In this document: piece after piece, positions 29,689 through 38,359 of the stretch
How the letters are laid out: the number at the start of each line of letters is the position of its first letter
How positions within the stretch are numbered: position 1 is the first letter of the stretch
Assembly (NCBI RefSeq): GCF_022513585.1
Contig: NZ_JAKWBF010000001.1
Coordinates: 124,001-188,000 of the forward strand
Source of the DNA: Gordonia gummivorans
GTDB taxonomy: Bacteria > Actinomycetota > Actinomycetes > Mycobacteriales > Mycobacteriaceae
Direction of reading: 5' to 3'
DNA length: 64,000 bases
Translations under genes and position numbers: made by a program
The notes under the pieces: model-generated
What the model saw: the letters and a program-made list of their open reading frames with translations, nothing else
Database searches by the model: none
Told to the model about the DNA's origin: nothing

Positions 29689-30708
29689 ATGACCGAGACG
29701 TCGGCAGCCGGGCGCCGTCCGACCATGCAGGATGTCGCCGACCGCGTCGGTGTTTCCAAGGCGACGGTGTCGTTGGTGTTCCGTCAGGCACCCGGCGTCG
29801 GCGAGCAGACGCGACGCGACGTCGAACAGGCCGCCGAAGAGCTCGGCTACCGCAGAAACCGGACGGCTGCGCTGATGACCGCACGACGCTCGCACCTCAT
29901 CGGCGTGGTGGCCCAGATCCGCAACAGCTTTCACGCCGAGATCGCCGAATATCTCGTGTCCGCAGCCGATCTCGCGGGATACGAGATCGTTCTCGGTGCG
30001 GTGACCCCCAGCCACGACGAGTCCCGCGTGGTCGAGACACTTCTCGACTTCCGCTGCGAGGGAATGCTTCTCGTCGGGCCCGAGCTGGACACCCGGGCCA
30101 TCTCCGCATTGGGCGATCGGGTTCCGACGGTGGTGATCGGTCGACGCACCTCGTCGCCGACCGTCGACGTGATCCGCACCAACGATGCCAAGGGCATCTC
30201 GCTCGTCGTCGACCATCTCGTCGAGCTCGGACACCGCGAGATCATCCACGTCGCGGGCGGACCCGGAACCATCGCCGCCGATCGTCGCAGCGGGTTCCTG
30301 CGCGCGCTACGACGCCACGGCCTGGCCGCCGACGCCGCAGTCGTCGAGGGCGGGGCCTTCACCGAAGACGCCGGAATCCGCGCGGCCCAGCAGATCCTGT
30401 CGCGCACACTGCCGACCGCCGTCGTCTGCGCCAACGACCGTCTCGCCGTCGGCCTCCTCGACACCCTTCGTCGCGCAGGTGTCGACGTGCCAGGCGAGGT
30501 GTCGATCACCGGCTACGACGACAGCACGCTCGCCCGCCTTGCCAACATCGACCTCACCACCGTGAGCCAGCAGCCACAAGCACAGGCGCAGGCCGCCATC
30601 GCCGACGTCGTCAGCAGGCTCGACGCCGGCCGCACCGACCGGGCGGCGTCGGCTCTCACACCCGAACTGGTGATCCGCAGCACCACCGCGCGGGTCGCCT
30701 CCTCCTGA
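29689..30708 (+). CDS. LacI-family transcriptional regulator
   Basis: A 339-residue repressor. The N-terminal helix-turn-helix with hinge is TMQDVADRVGVSKATVSLVF and the following LGYRRNRTAALMTARRSHLIG. A periplasmic-binding-protein-like sugar domain follows, ending in ELVIRSTTA. GAGGAGG lies seven bases before ATG 29689. It is divergent from the dehydrogenase/TIM-barrel/binding-protein operon and the CG-centred palindromes lie between. The inducer should be an intermediate or the substrate of that pathway. Confidence 0.92.
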   Translation: MTETSAAGRRPTMQDVADRVGVSKATVSLVFRQAPGVGEQTRRDVEQAAEELGYRRNRTAALMTARRSHLIGVVAQIRNSFHAEIAEYLVSAADLAGYEIVLGAVTPSHDESRVVETLLDFRCEGMLLVGPELDTRAISALGDRVPTVVIGRRTSSPTVDVIRTNDAKGISLVVDHLVELGHREIIHVAGGPGTIAADRRSGFLRALRRHGLAADAAVVEGGAFTEDAGIRAAQQILSRTLPTAVVCANDRLAVGLLDTLRRAGVDVPGEVSITGYDDSTLARLANIDLTTVSQQPQAQAQAAIADVVSRLDAGRTDRAASALTPELVIRSTTARVASS

Positions 30709-30734
30709 CCCGACGCGCGATTACCCTGCACAGG

Positions 30735-31214
30735 GTGGGTAGCGATCCGATCACCGACCTCGAGTCCGAACTCGCCGACTTCTGGCGACGCGGTCGGGCT
30801 CGAACGCGCAATCGTGCTCGTGCGATCGACCCGCGTCTCGACCCGTCCTGCTACCCGCTCCTGACCATCCTCTACCGCCACGAATCCCTGCGGATCACAC
30901 AGCTCGTGGCGATGCTCGACCTCGACAAGTCGACCGTCACCCGCCAGATCGATTCCGTGGAGCGGCTGGGATTGGCCCGCCGGACGCCCGACCCCGACGA
31001 CGCACGCGCTCGAGTGGTCGCCCTGACCGGCGCCGGCCGGGAACGGGTCGATGCCGTGGTGGCGTCGGCCGTCGCGGACTGGCGCGCCCGCCTGAATCGA
31101 TGGGACGCCGCCGACATCCGTACCCTCACCGAGCTGCTTCGGCGCCTCGCCGACGTGTCCGGCGACGGCGACGGTGACGCGAAACACCCCGACCCGGAGC
31201 ATTCCGCGGAATAG
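30735..31214 (+). CDS. MarR-family transcriptional regulator
   Basis: A 159-residue winged-helix regulator: LRITQLVAMLDLDKSTVTRQ is the recognition helix region and ARRTPDPDDARARVVALTGAG is the wing. The start is GTG 30735. It is followed by an exporter of the DHA2 group, and repeated ATAGTTG motifs and palindromes lie between them. This fits a drug- or metabolite-responsive MarR repressor of an efflux pump. The gene orientation is the same as the exporter's, 175 bases apart. Confidence 0.9.
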   Translation: MGSDPITDLESELADFWRRGRARTRNRARAIDPRLDPSCYPLLTILYRHESLRITQLVAMLDLDKSTVTRQIDSVERLGLARRTPDPDDARARVVALTGAGRERVDAVVASAVADWRARLNRWDAADIRTLTELLRRLADVSGDGDGDAKHPDPEHSAE

Positions 31215-31220
31215 GCAAAG

Positions 31221-31269
31221 ATAGTTGCGGGTTGCAACCATAGTTGGTTATAGTTGCGGCTATCAACTA
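31221..31269. promoter_or_regulatory. MarR operator array before the DHA2 exporter
   Basis: ATAGTTG occurs at 31221, 31240 and 31250. GGTTGCAACC (31230-31239) is a perfect 10-bp palindrome, and TAGTTG/CAACTA (31251-31256 and 31264-31269) is an inverted pair over seven bases. This density of half-sites right after the MarR stop codon suggests its operator region. Confidence 0.5.
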
Positions 31270-31389
31270 ATTCGGTGCGTGCTCACCCCCACGCGCCACC
31301 GATCCGACGACCGCCCGCGCTGGCGGGTCGCCCCCCTTTCCGACTCCGCGCACAGCGGCGTCCTGCCACCTGAACCCGGAGGTCTCACC

Positions 31390-33069
31390 TTGACCACGAC
31401 AACCACGCGAGCCGAACAGGCCTCGGGTGCGCCGATGACCCATCGGCAACGCATCGAGGCACTGATCGGCCTGCTCATGGGCATGTTCGTCGCATTTCTC
31501 TCGTCGACGATCGTGTCCAACGCGCTCCCGACCATCATCACCGACCTGCACGGCACCCAGGATCAGTACACCTGGGTGGTCACCGCGACCCTCCTGGCGT
31601 CGACGGCGACGACCCCCATCTGGGGCAAACTCTCCGATCTGATCAGCAAGAAGCTCCTCGTGCAGCTGTCGCTGATGCTGTTCACCCTCGGCTCGATACT
31701 CGCCGGCCTGTCCCAGTCGGTGGGCATGCTCATCGGCTTCCGCGTCATCCAGGGTCTGGGCCTGGGCGGACTGCAGGCACTCGTCGTCATCGTGATCGCG
31801 TCGATGTTCAGCCCGCGTGAGCGTGGCCGCTACCAGGGTCCGATCGCGGCCGTGATGTCGGTGGCCACGGTGGCCGGCCCGCTCATCGGCGGCGTCATCG
31901 TCGACACCAGCTGGCTGGGCTGGCGATGGACTTTCTACGTGTGCGTTCCGCTTGCGGTCATCGCACTGCTGGTCATCCAGCGCACCCTGAACCTGCCGGT
32001 CGTCCGCAAGGCCGGCGTGCACATCGACTACCTCGGTGCCGTGCTCATCGCTGCCGGTGTCAGCACTCTGCTCATCTGGGTCACCCTGGCGGGCAAGAGC
32101 TTCGACTGGTCGTCGGGGATGTCGATCGGCCTGGTCGCACTGGGCGTGGTGTTGCTCATCGCGGCACTGATCACCGAGTCGCGCGTCGCCGACCCGATCA
32201 TTCCGCTGCGCCTGTTCCGCGATCGGACCACCGCGCTGGCCACCCTCGCGAGCGTCGCAGTCGGTGTCGCCCTGTTCGGCGGTGCCGTGTTCCTCGGCCA
32301 GTACTTCCAGATCGCACGTGGCTACTCACCGACGGCGGCCGGTCTGCTCACGCTGCCGATGATCATCGGTTCGATGGTGTCGGCCACCGTGTCGGGCCAA
32401 CTCATCACCCGGTACGGCCGATGGAAGGGCTTCCTGGTGGCCGGCGCCGCAGCGATGACCGCGGGCTTCGGGCTCCTGTCGACGATCGACGCGCACACCA
32501 ACATGGTGTTGCTGGGCGGATACCTCTTCATCCTGGGGCTCGGCATGGGTATGACGATGCAGAACCTGGTCCTCGCCGTGCAGAACAACGTCACCCCGGA
32601 CAACCTCGGTGCCGCCACCTCGACAGTCACGTTCTTCCGTTCCCTCGGTGGCGCGGCGGGCGTGTCCGTGCTGGGTGCCGTTCTCTCCAACCACGTGACC
32701 GACCTGATCGCGTCGGGCCTACGCGCCGTCGGCATCAACCCCGCGCAAACCGGTGGGTCCGATGCGGGATTGTCGAACCTCAACGAGTTGCCGAGTCCGA
32801 TCGCCGACATCGTCCGCGGCGCATACGGCGACGGCACGGCCCGGATCTTCCTGGTCGCCGGCGTGATGGCCGCGCTCAGCCTGGTCGCCATCCTGTTCAT
32901 CAAGGAAGTCGCGCTCAAGACGAGCTCGTCGCTCGAGGAGAGTGCGCAACTGGCAGCGTCCGCACCCGAGCTGCTCGACACCGAGTTGATGGACACCGCA
33001 AAGGTGGACGCCGAGTTCGACGGCATCATCGAAAGCGAAAAGGAGTTCTCCGGCAAGCATTCTCGATGA
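31390..33069 (+). CDS. MFS drug exporter, DHA2 (14-helix) family
   Basis: A 559-residue transporter with 14 predicted helices. Motif A-like WGKLSDLISKKLLVQ follows helix 2, LIGFRVIQGLGLGGLQALV is motif B, and GPLIGGVIVDTSWLGWRWTF is motif C, the antiporter signature. It probably exports toxic compounds using the proton gradient. The TTG at 31390 is chosen because GGAGG lies seven bases upstream; ATG 31435 is an alternative. A charged C-terminal tail (about the last 45 residues) is longer than in most homologues. The upstream MarR gene is the likely regulator. Confidence 0.9.
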   Translation: MTTTTTRAEQASGAPMTHRQRIEALIGLLMGMFVAFLSSTIVSNALPTIITDLHGTQDQYTWVVTATLLASTATTPIWGKLSDLISKKLLVQLSLMLFTLGSILAGLSQSVGMLIGFRVIQGLGLGGLQALVVIVIASMFSPRERGRYQGPIAAVMSVATVAGPLIGGVIVDTSWLGWRWTFYVCVPLAVIALLVIQRTLNLPVVRKAGVHIDYLGAVLIAAGVSTLLIWVTLAGKSFDWSSGMSIGLVALGVVLLIAALITESRVADPIIPLRLFRDRTTALATLASVAVGVALFGGAVFLGQYFQIARGYSPTAAGLLTLPMIIGSMVSATVSGQLITRYGRWKGFLVAGAAAMTAGFGLLSTIDAHTNMVLLGGYLFILGLGMGMTMQNLVLAVQNNVTPDNLGAATSTVTFFRSLGGAAGVSVLGAVLSNHVTDLIASGLRAVGINPAQTGGSDAGLSNLNELPSPIADIVRGAYGDGTARIFLVAGVMAALSLVAILFIKEVALKTSSSLEESAQLAASAPELLDTELMDTAKVDAEFDGIIESEKEFSGKHSR

Positions 33070-33090
33070 TGTAGCGCGAGCAAAGTTCAT

Positions 33091-33107
33091 GGTTAGCGTC
33101 GCTAACC
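33091..33107. promoter_or_regulatory. Perfect 17-bp palindrome between exporter and surface protein
   Basis: GGTTAGCG-T-CGCTAACC is perfect over eight-base arms. It lies 21 bases after the exporter stop and about 125 bases before the surface-protein start. It could be an operator for the next gene, or a terminator hairpin lacking a U-tract. Two readings are possible and sequence alone does not decide. Confidence 0.5.
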
Positions 33108-33232
33108 GTGGCCCCAAACTGGGACTTACCTCACCGCGTCGACATTCGTAACGTTGCGGGTGAGGCGAGAAGGAGAGCCTGGACCGGACGAATCCGGCTG
33201 CGGCCCTTCTCATTCCCAGGAGGACCGCAGCG

Positions 33233-36223
33233 ATGCACCACCGCACCACCACCCATCGCATCAAAGCCCTCGCAGCGGCCACCGGCGCCGGAGCCGCACT
33301 CTGGCTCGGCGGCAGCCCCGTCGTCGCCTTCGCCGAACCCTCCGACGGATCGTCCAACAGCTCCAACTCCACCTCGGACGACACCTCCGACGACTCGTCC
33401 TCGGAATCGGAGTCCGATCACTCGCGAGATGATTCCAGTTCATCGAACTCGACGAACAACGATTCGGACCCGGCAGCCGCCGCAGGACAGAACTCCGACA
33501 ACGAGACCACCGACGGCGATGCGGCCGACAACACCGACAACGACGCCGATTCGACCACCACGCCCGACGACACCGACCAGACCGACGACAACGCCGACAC
33601 CCCGCCCGCGGTGGTGACCGCCACATCCGACAGCGCCACGGCCACACCCGAACCCACCCCCACGATCGCAAACAACGCGCCGACCGCCGCCACCGAGACC
33701 ACCCCCACCCCCGACCGCCACGAACCAGCCACCACCACTACACCCGACACCACCCAGGTGGCCGAACACCCCGACACACAACGACATTCACCCGCAGCAC
33801 CGACAACTGTCACCGAGACCCCCGCACTCCTGCAGACCACCACACCACCCGCCACCCCCGAAGGCGGCACGGTCACCGGCAACGGCCCCGCACCGGCCAC
33901 CACCACCGACAACGGCGCCCCCGTCGAGAACACCCCCACCCGCATCGTGGCCGGCATCCTCACCCTGTTCGGCTACAACCCCCACCAATCCAGCCCGAAT
34001 CCCACCCCCGCACAACCCGCCCTGATATTCGTGTGGGCCGCATGGCAACAACTCAACCGCCGCTACCTCAACAGCGCACCCAACCTCGCCCCCACCGGCC
34101 AAACCGTCGACACCACAACCGGAACCGTCACCGGCACCCTCGGCGCCACCGACCCCGACCGCGACACCCTCACCTACACCCTGATCGACGCACCCGACCA
34201 CGGCACCGTCACCATCAACCCCGACGGCACCTACACCTACACCCCCGACCCCACCTACGCCCACGCCCTCGCCGCCGACCCCACCCTGCCGGCCACCGAC
34301 ACCTTCACCATCACCGCCACCGACGGTCAACGCCACACCTACAGCGTCACACCAGCATCCGGAACAACAGCAACCATCACCGTGCCGGTCACCGCCCAGA
34401 ATCAGGGGCCGTCGCTGGCGGTGCTCAGCGGCGGAACCTACCCAGACAACACCAGCGTCTACATCCTGGCCCGCACCGACGGCGACGGCGATGACCTCGT
34501 GATCACCCACACCACGCCCGCACACGGCACGATCGATATCAACGATCACGGGGACGGGACCGTCGCGATCATTTACGTACCCGATGCCGACTACGCCCAC
34601 CAACTCGCCGCCGACGGCATCCCGCTCGGCAGCGACACCTTCACCGTCACCGCAGACGACGGTCACGGCGGCACGAGCACAGTCACGCTGAGCCCGCTGA
34701 TCGCACCCGTCAACAGCGCCCCGGTACTCACGCTCACGGACGCCCAGAACGCGTACAACAGCGTTTCCTACACCTTCACCCGCACCGACGGCGACGGCGA
34801 TGACCTCACCACCACTGCCTCATCCCAACGCGGGGTCGCCACCGTCATCAACAACACCGACGGTTCCATCACCGTGTACTACGGCGCCGATCCTGACTAC
34901 GTCCACGCACTCGCGGGCGATCCCAGCCTCCCGGCCACAGACACGATCACCGTCACCACCACCGACGGCCACGGCGGCACGACCACCCACGCGATCCCCG
35001 TCACGCTCTATCCCTTCAACAACGCACCCACGGCCGGCTACACCGTGCTGTCGTCCCAAAACAGCACGCGCACGACCACCACCGTCGGCGCCATCGGCAC
35101 CGTTGGCGGCAGAATCCATTACGAGTGGCTCAATGGCAGCGCGGTAAGCCCGGACGGGCGGTACGTGTATATGCCCAGCCAGGAGTACCAGACGGGGCAC
35201 CTGGTCATCCTCGACACCACGAACGGCAGCATCACGAAGGTCACGGTGGGACAGAACCCGCAAGCGGTTGCGCTGAGTCCCGACGGCACGACGGCATACG
35301 TCGCGAACTTTTGGGGCAACAGCGTGTCCGTCGTCGACACCGCCTCCGGCACGGTCACCCACACCATCCCGGTCCAGAAACCCACTACGGTCGCGGTGAG
35401 TTCCGACGGACGATGGATCTACGTCGGCAGCGACGCCGCCGGCCCGTCGGTGGCGGTGATCGACGCGGAGACCCTCGCCGTCTCCACCGTCCCGAACGTG
35501 AGCGGTGACGCCGCCTACATTGTCAGGCCGAGCCCCGACGGTACCGCGATCTACGCCGCCCACTCGGGCACGGTGGCGCGCATAGACATCGAGACCGGTG
35601 AAACCACTCCGTCAGCCTTGTCCTCCGTCGGCATCACCGACATCGTGATATCGCCCGACGGTGACACGCTCTATGTCACCGGCGGGACGAGCAACTCCGT
35701 ATATGTCTTGGACTCGGCGACGATGGCGGTTACCAAGGTGATCCCGCTCGGACGCCAGACAACGGCTGCGGCGATAACTCCTGATGGCAAATCGCTCTAT
35801 GTCGCCACCGTCAACGGGCAGGGCAACAAGAGTGTTGCGGTCATCGATACAGTCAGCGGCGAGAGCGTCAGTACCCTCGCGGTGACCAGCTCTGGCTACC
35901 TACCCAACGATCTGGTCGTGTCGCCGGACGGGAAGACCCTCTACGTCACAGACGCTTTCACCACCGACCTGCAGGCCTTTACCACGCCGGTGAGATCGGG
36001 GGTCGTGACCGGGTCGGACGCCGACGAAGACGCCCTCATCTACGCGGTGACCACCGCACCCTCGCACGGCACAGTCGTCATCGACGAGACGACCGGGGCG
36101 TGGACCTACACGGGCAATCAACCGGGGGTCAACTGGTCGGACACGTTTGTCGTCACCGTGAGCGACGGGCATGGCGGATCGACCCCAGTGGCGGTCACGG
36201 TGAACTCCACCACTGGCGTCTGA
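33233..36223 (+). CDS. Large secreted Ig-like/VCBS and YVTN beta-propeller surface protein
   Basis: A 996-residue exported protein. A signal peptide ends near Ala34 (VVAFA|E). Residues about 35-235 are a Ser, Asp, Thr, Asn and Pro-rich low-complexity stalk. A short helical segment (VWAAWQQLNRRYLN, about 266-280) recalls mycobacterial Ig-like surface proteins. Three cadherin/VCBS-like units follow (about 290-385, 390-490, 493-595), with DPDRDTLTYTL and DGDGDDL calcium-binding-type loops. A YVTN-type beta-propeller spans about 625-915 (repeated ALSPDGTTAYVANF-type blades). A final VCBS-like unit (VTGSDADEDALIYAV) ends the protein. No LPXTG anchor is seen. AGGAGG precedes the ATG. Adhesion or surface interaction is an inference. 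Confidence 0.85.
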   Translation: MHHRTTTHRIKALAAATGAGAALWLGGSPVVAFAEPSDGSSNSSNSTSDDTSDDSSSESESDHSRDDSSSSNSTNNDSDPAAAAGQNSDNETTDGDAADNTDNDADSTTTPDDTDQTDDNADTPPAVVTATSDSATATPEPTPTIANNAPTAATETTPTPDRHEPATTTTPDTTQVAEHPDTQRHSPAAPTTVTETPALLQTTTPPATPEGGTVTGNGPAPATTTDNGAPVENTPTRIVAGILTLFGYNPHQSSPNPTPAQPALIFVWAAWQQLNRRYLNSAPNLAPTGQTVDTTTGTVTGTLGATDPDRDTLTYTLIDAPDHGTVTINPDGTYTYTPDPTYAHALAADPTLPATDTFTITATDGQRHTYSVTPASGTTATITVPVTAQNQGPSLAVLSGGTYPDNTSVYILARTDGDGDDLVITHTTPAHGTIDINDHGDGTVAIIYVPDADYAHQLAADGIPLGSDTFTVTADDGHGGTSTVTLSPLIAPVNSAPVLTLTDAQNAYNSVSYTFTRTDGDGDDLTTTASSQRGVATVINNTDGSITVYYGADPDYVHALAGDPSLPATDTITVTTTDGHGGTTTHAIPVTLYPFNNAPTAGYTVLSSQNSTRTTTTVGAIGTVGGRIHYEWLNGSAVSPDGRYVYMPSQEYQTGHLVILDTTNGSITKVTVGQNPQAVALSPDGTTAYVANFWGNSVSVVDTASGTVTHTIPVQKPTTVAVSSDGRWIYVGSDAAGPSVAVIDAETLAVSTVPNVSGDAAYIVRPSPDGTAIYAAHSGTVARIDIETGETTPSALSSVGITDIVISPDGDTLYVTGGTSNSVYVLDSATMAVTKVIPLGRQTTAAAITPDGKSLYVATVNGQGNKSVAVIDTVSGESVSTLAVTSSGYLPNDLVVSPDGKTLYVTDAFTTDLQAFTTPVRSGVVTGSDADEDALIYAVTTAPSHGTVVIDETTGAWTYTGNQPGVNWSDTFVVTVSDGHGGSTPVAVTVNSTTGV

Positions 36224-36267
36224 CCGAGTCCTATCGAGGATGGACTGTACGGTGACACACTGAGCGC

Positions 36268-37131
36268 ATGGAAGACCTCACCGCGCTGGCCGGACGCAGA
36301 GCCGTTGTCACCGGCGCCACCAACGGTCTCGGCATGGCCACCGCGCGAGCCCTCGCGCAAGCGGACGTGCGCGTGGTACTCGCCGTGCGCAACGTCGAAC
36401 TCGGGAAGCAACGTGCGGCGGAGTTCGGCGGCGACTGCGAGGTCATCCATCTCGACCTCGCAAACCTTGCCTCGGTGCGGGAGTTCACCGAGACGCTCGA
36501 CGGCAGCGTCGACTATCTCATCAACAATGCCGGAGTCTTCCCACACCAGCATCGCACCACCACAGACGGATTCGAGCTCGGCATCGGCACCAACTTCCTC
36601 GGCCCGTTCGCGTTGACCAACCTGCTGCTGCCCCGCATCACGAGGCAGATCGTGTTGGTCGCGTCGGACGCGCATCGTGGCGCCACCCTCGACCCCGACG
36701 ACCTCGACCTGACGTCAAAGGGCTGGAATCCCGCCCGTGCGTACGCGAGATCGAAACTGGCCGTGATGCTCTGGGGACTCGAACTCGATCGACGACTGCG
36801 CAGCAGCAGATCCGAGGTCAGCGCGATGATGACCACGCCGGGCTGGGTGGCGTCGAACATCTCCAACAAGCCAGGTCTGGGTATCGCCCATCGCATCGTC
36901 CAGAGCGGCGCGTCGCTACTGGCCAACGACAACGACGCCGGTGCGCAGACCACGCTCTACTGCCTGACCCGGCCCATCGCGCCGGGCAGCTACGTCGGCG
37001 TCGACGGCATCTGGGCGCTGCGTGGCGAGCCCGTGCTCTTCGGACGCTCGACGGCTGCATGCGATTTCGATGTCGCAGCGCGCCTGTGGGCCAAGGGTGA
37101 AGAACTCACCGCCACCGCCTACCCGCTCTGA
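36268..37131 (+). CDS. Short-chain dehydrogenase/reductase (retinol dehydrogenase-like)
   Basis: A 287-residue SDR. VTGATNGLGMATARALA is the cofactor motif, NNAGVFPHQHR is present, and the active-site Ser is in VLVASDAHRGA, with a YARSK catalytic pair. The LAVRNVELGKQRAAEF segment has Arg after strand 2, suggesting NADP(H) preference as in retinol dehydrogenase-like SDRs. The substrate is unknown. It ends four bases from the convergent sulfotransferase gene. Confidence 0.87.
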   Translation: MEDLTALAGRRAVVTGATNGLGMATARALAQADVRVVLAVRNVELGKQRAAEFGGDCEVIHLDLANLASVREFTETLDGSVDYLINNAGVFPHQHRTTTDGFELGIGTNFLGPFALTNLLLPRITRQIVLVASDAHRGATLDPDDLDLTSKGWNPARAYARSKLAVMLWGLELDRRLRSSRSEVSAMMTTPGWVASNISNKPGLGIAHRIVQSGASLLANDNDAGAQTTLYCLTRPIAPGSYVGVDGIWALRGEPVLFGRSTAACDFDVAARLWAKGEELTATAYPL

Positions 37132-37135
37132 AAGC

Positions 37136-38359
37136 TCAGAGCGCAAACGCTGCACGGTATCGCGCGTACGCGTCGTTTACCTCACCTTCGCTCAGCCCGA
37201 ACTCCTCCGATGAGTACCTGTGCACGCCGTGGCTGTGCTGGGCGTGCCCCTTCCGGTGCTCCTCCATCCGCGCGCGCACCTCCTCGGTCAGTTCGAATCC
37301 TACTGCGGCATAGATGCGTTCGACTTGGGCCATCGGATCGTCGACCAGGTCCTCGTAGCGCACATCGAGGAAGACCTCGGGACGCTGCTCACGTACGTCG
37401 AGCGCACGATTCACCATGTCCGCATTACGCGTCAGCCAGTGGCGCGCCACCTCACGCGCATCGACGTGCTCACTGAACACGGAGTGTCCGTGGGCGAGCA
37501 TGCTCGAGAACGACGCCGTGGTGCGCAGCGGATCGCGATGGGTCTGCACGATCAGCGCATCCGGGAAGACGTCGAGAAGGGTGTCGAGGTGCTCCAGGTG
37601 TGCAGGTGTCTTCAACACCCAGCGGCGACGGGGGTCTTGCCACTGCAGGATCTGAAGCAGGACCTTCAGGTAGGCATACGAACCGTGCATGTCCTGCTTC
37701 GACAGCCACTCGGCATACGACGGCACGTGCAGCATAGCCTCGGGAACCTGCGAGAGCAGCGAATACTCCTGCAGCAGAACGTCTTCCTCGGGACCGTCGG
37801 CCTCCACTGCATGGATCGCGAAGAACTGCGGATTCAAGTAGCGCAGCGCTAGTTCCGCGGCTTTGGTCTGGGCGATCCGCACGGTCGGCCGACCCGACTT
37901 CTCTCGCTTACGCGGAAGCAGATGCACCACCTCCCAGGAGCCGACGGCCCGCATGTCCGGGTCCGCGGCGATGAGCCGGTGCAGCATCGTCGTGCCGCTG
38001 CGCTGCAGGCCGGCGATGACGATGGGCGGTTCGATGGGCAGTGTCGCGATGTCGGGATAACGTTCGAGTAGCGCCGCGACGCGCAGGCGCGTGGTGAGGA
38101 TGCCGTGCATGCGGGCCCGGATCACCAGCGCCCCAAAGGTACTCAGCTGGGCGTCCTCGATGATCGAGCGGCACAACGCATCCAATGCAAGATCCGTCTG
38201 ACGATCGGCCGACCACGGCAATCCCGTGGCCTTCACCGCACGACGACGCAATGTCTCGGCGGACAGGTCCACCGTGACACCTCGCTCCTCGAGCAAAGAG
38301 CCGAGACGGTTGAGCAGGCGGATCGGCCGCCGAACGAAGGGGGTGAATCCGTCGGTCAC
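37136..38359 (-). CDS. Sulfotransferase-family protein
   Basis: A 407-residue protein of the mycobacterial Stf-like group. PIVIAGLQRSGTTMLHRLIA is the 5'-PAPS phosphate-binding loop, and QTHRDPLRTTASFSSML is the 3'-phosphate-binding motif with its Arg and Ser. LDVRYEDLVDDPMAQVERIY is a typical late motif. It should transfer sulfate from PAPS to an unknown hydroxyl, perhaps on a lipid or sterol. Its ATG overlaps the stop of the upstream DUF1214 gene by four bases, so translation is coupled. Confidence 0.87.
   Translation of the reverse strand: MTDGFTPFVRRPIRLLNRLGSLLEERGVTVDLSAETLRRRAVKATGLPWSADRQTDLALDALCRSIIEDAQLSTFGALVIRARMHGILTTRLRVAALLERYPDIATLPIEPPIVIAGLQRSGTTMLHRLIAADPDMRAVGSWEVVHLLPRKREKSGRPTVRIAQTKAAELALRYLNPQFFAIHAVEADGPEEDVLLQEYSLLSQVPEAMLHVPSYAEWLSKQDMHGSYAYLKVLLQILQWQDPRRRWVLKTPAHLEHLDTLLDVFPDALIVQTHRDPLRTTASFSSMLAHGHSVFSEHVDAREVARHWLTRNADMVNRALDVREQRPEVFLDVRYEDLVDDPMAQVERIYAAVGFELTEEVRARMEEHRKGHAQHSHGVHRYSSEEFGLSEGEVNDAYARYRAAFAL

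Noticed and set aside
33788..34666. A 292-codon minus-strand Gly/Val-rich frame under the surface-protein gene
   Set aside because: It is the reverse-complement image of the Thr/Asp-rich repeats.
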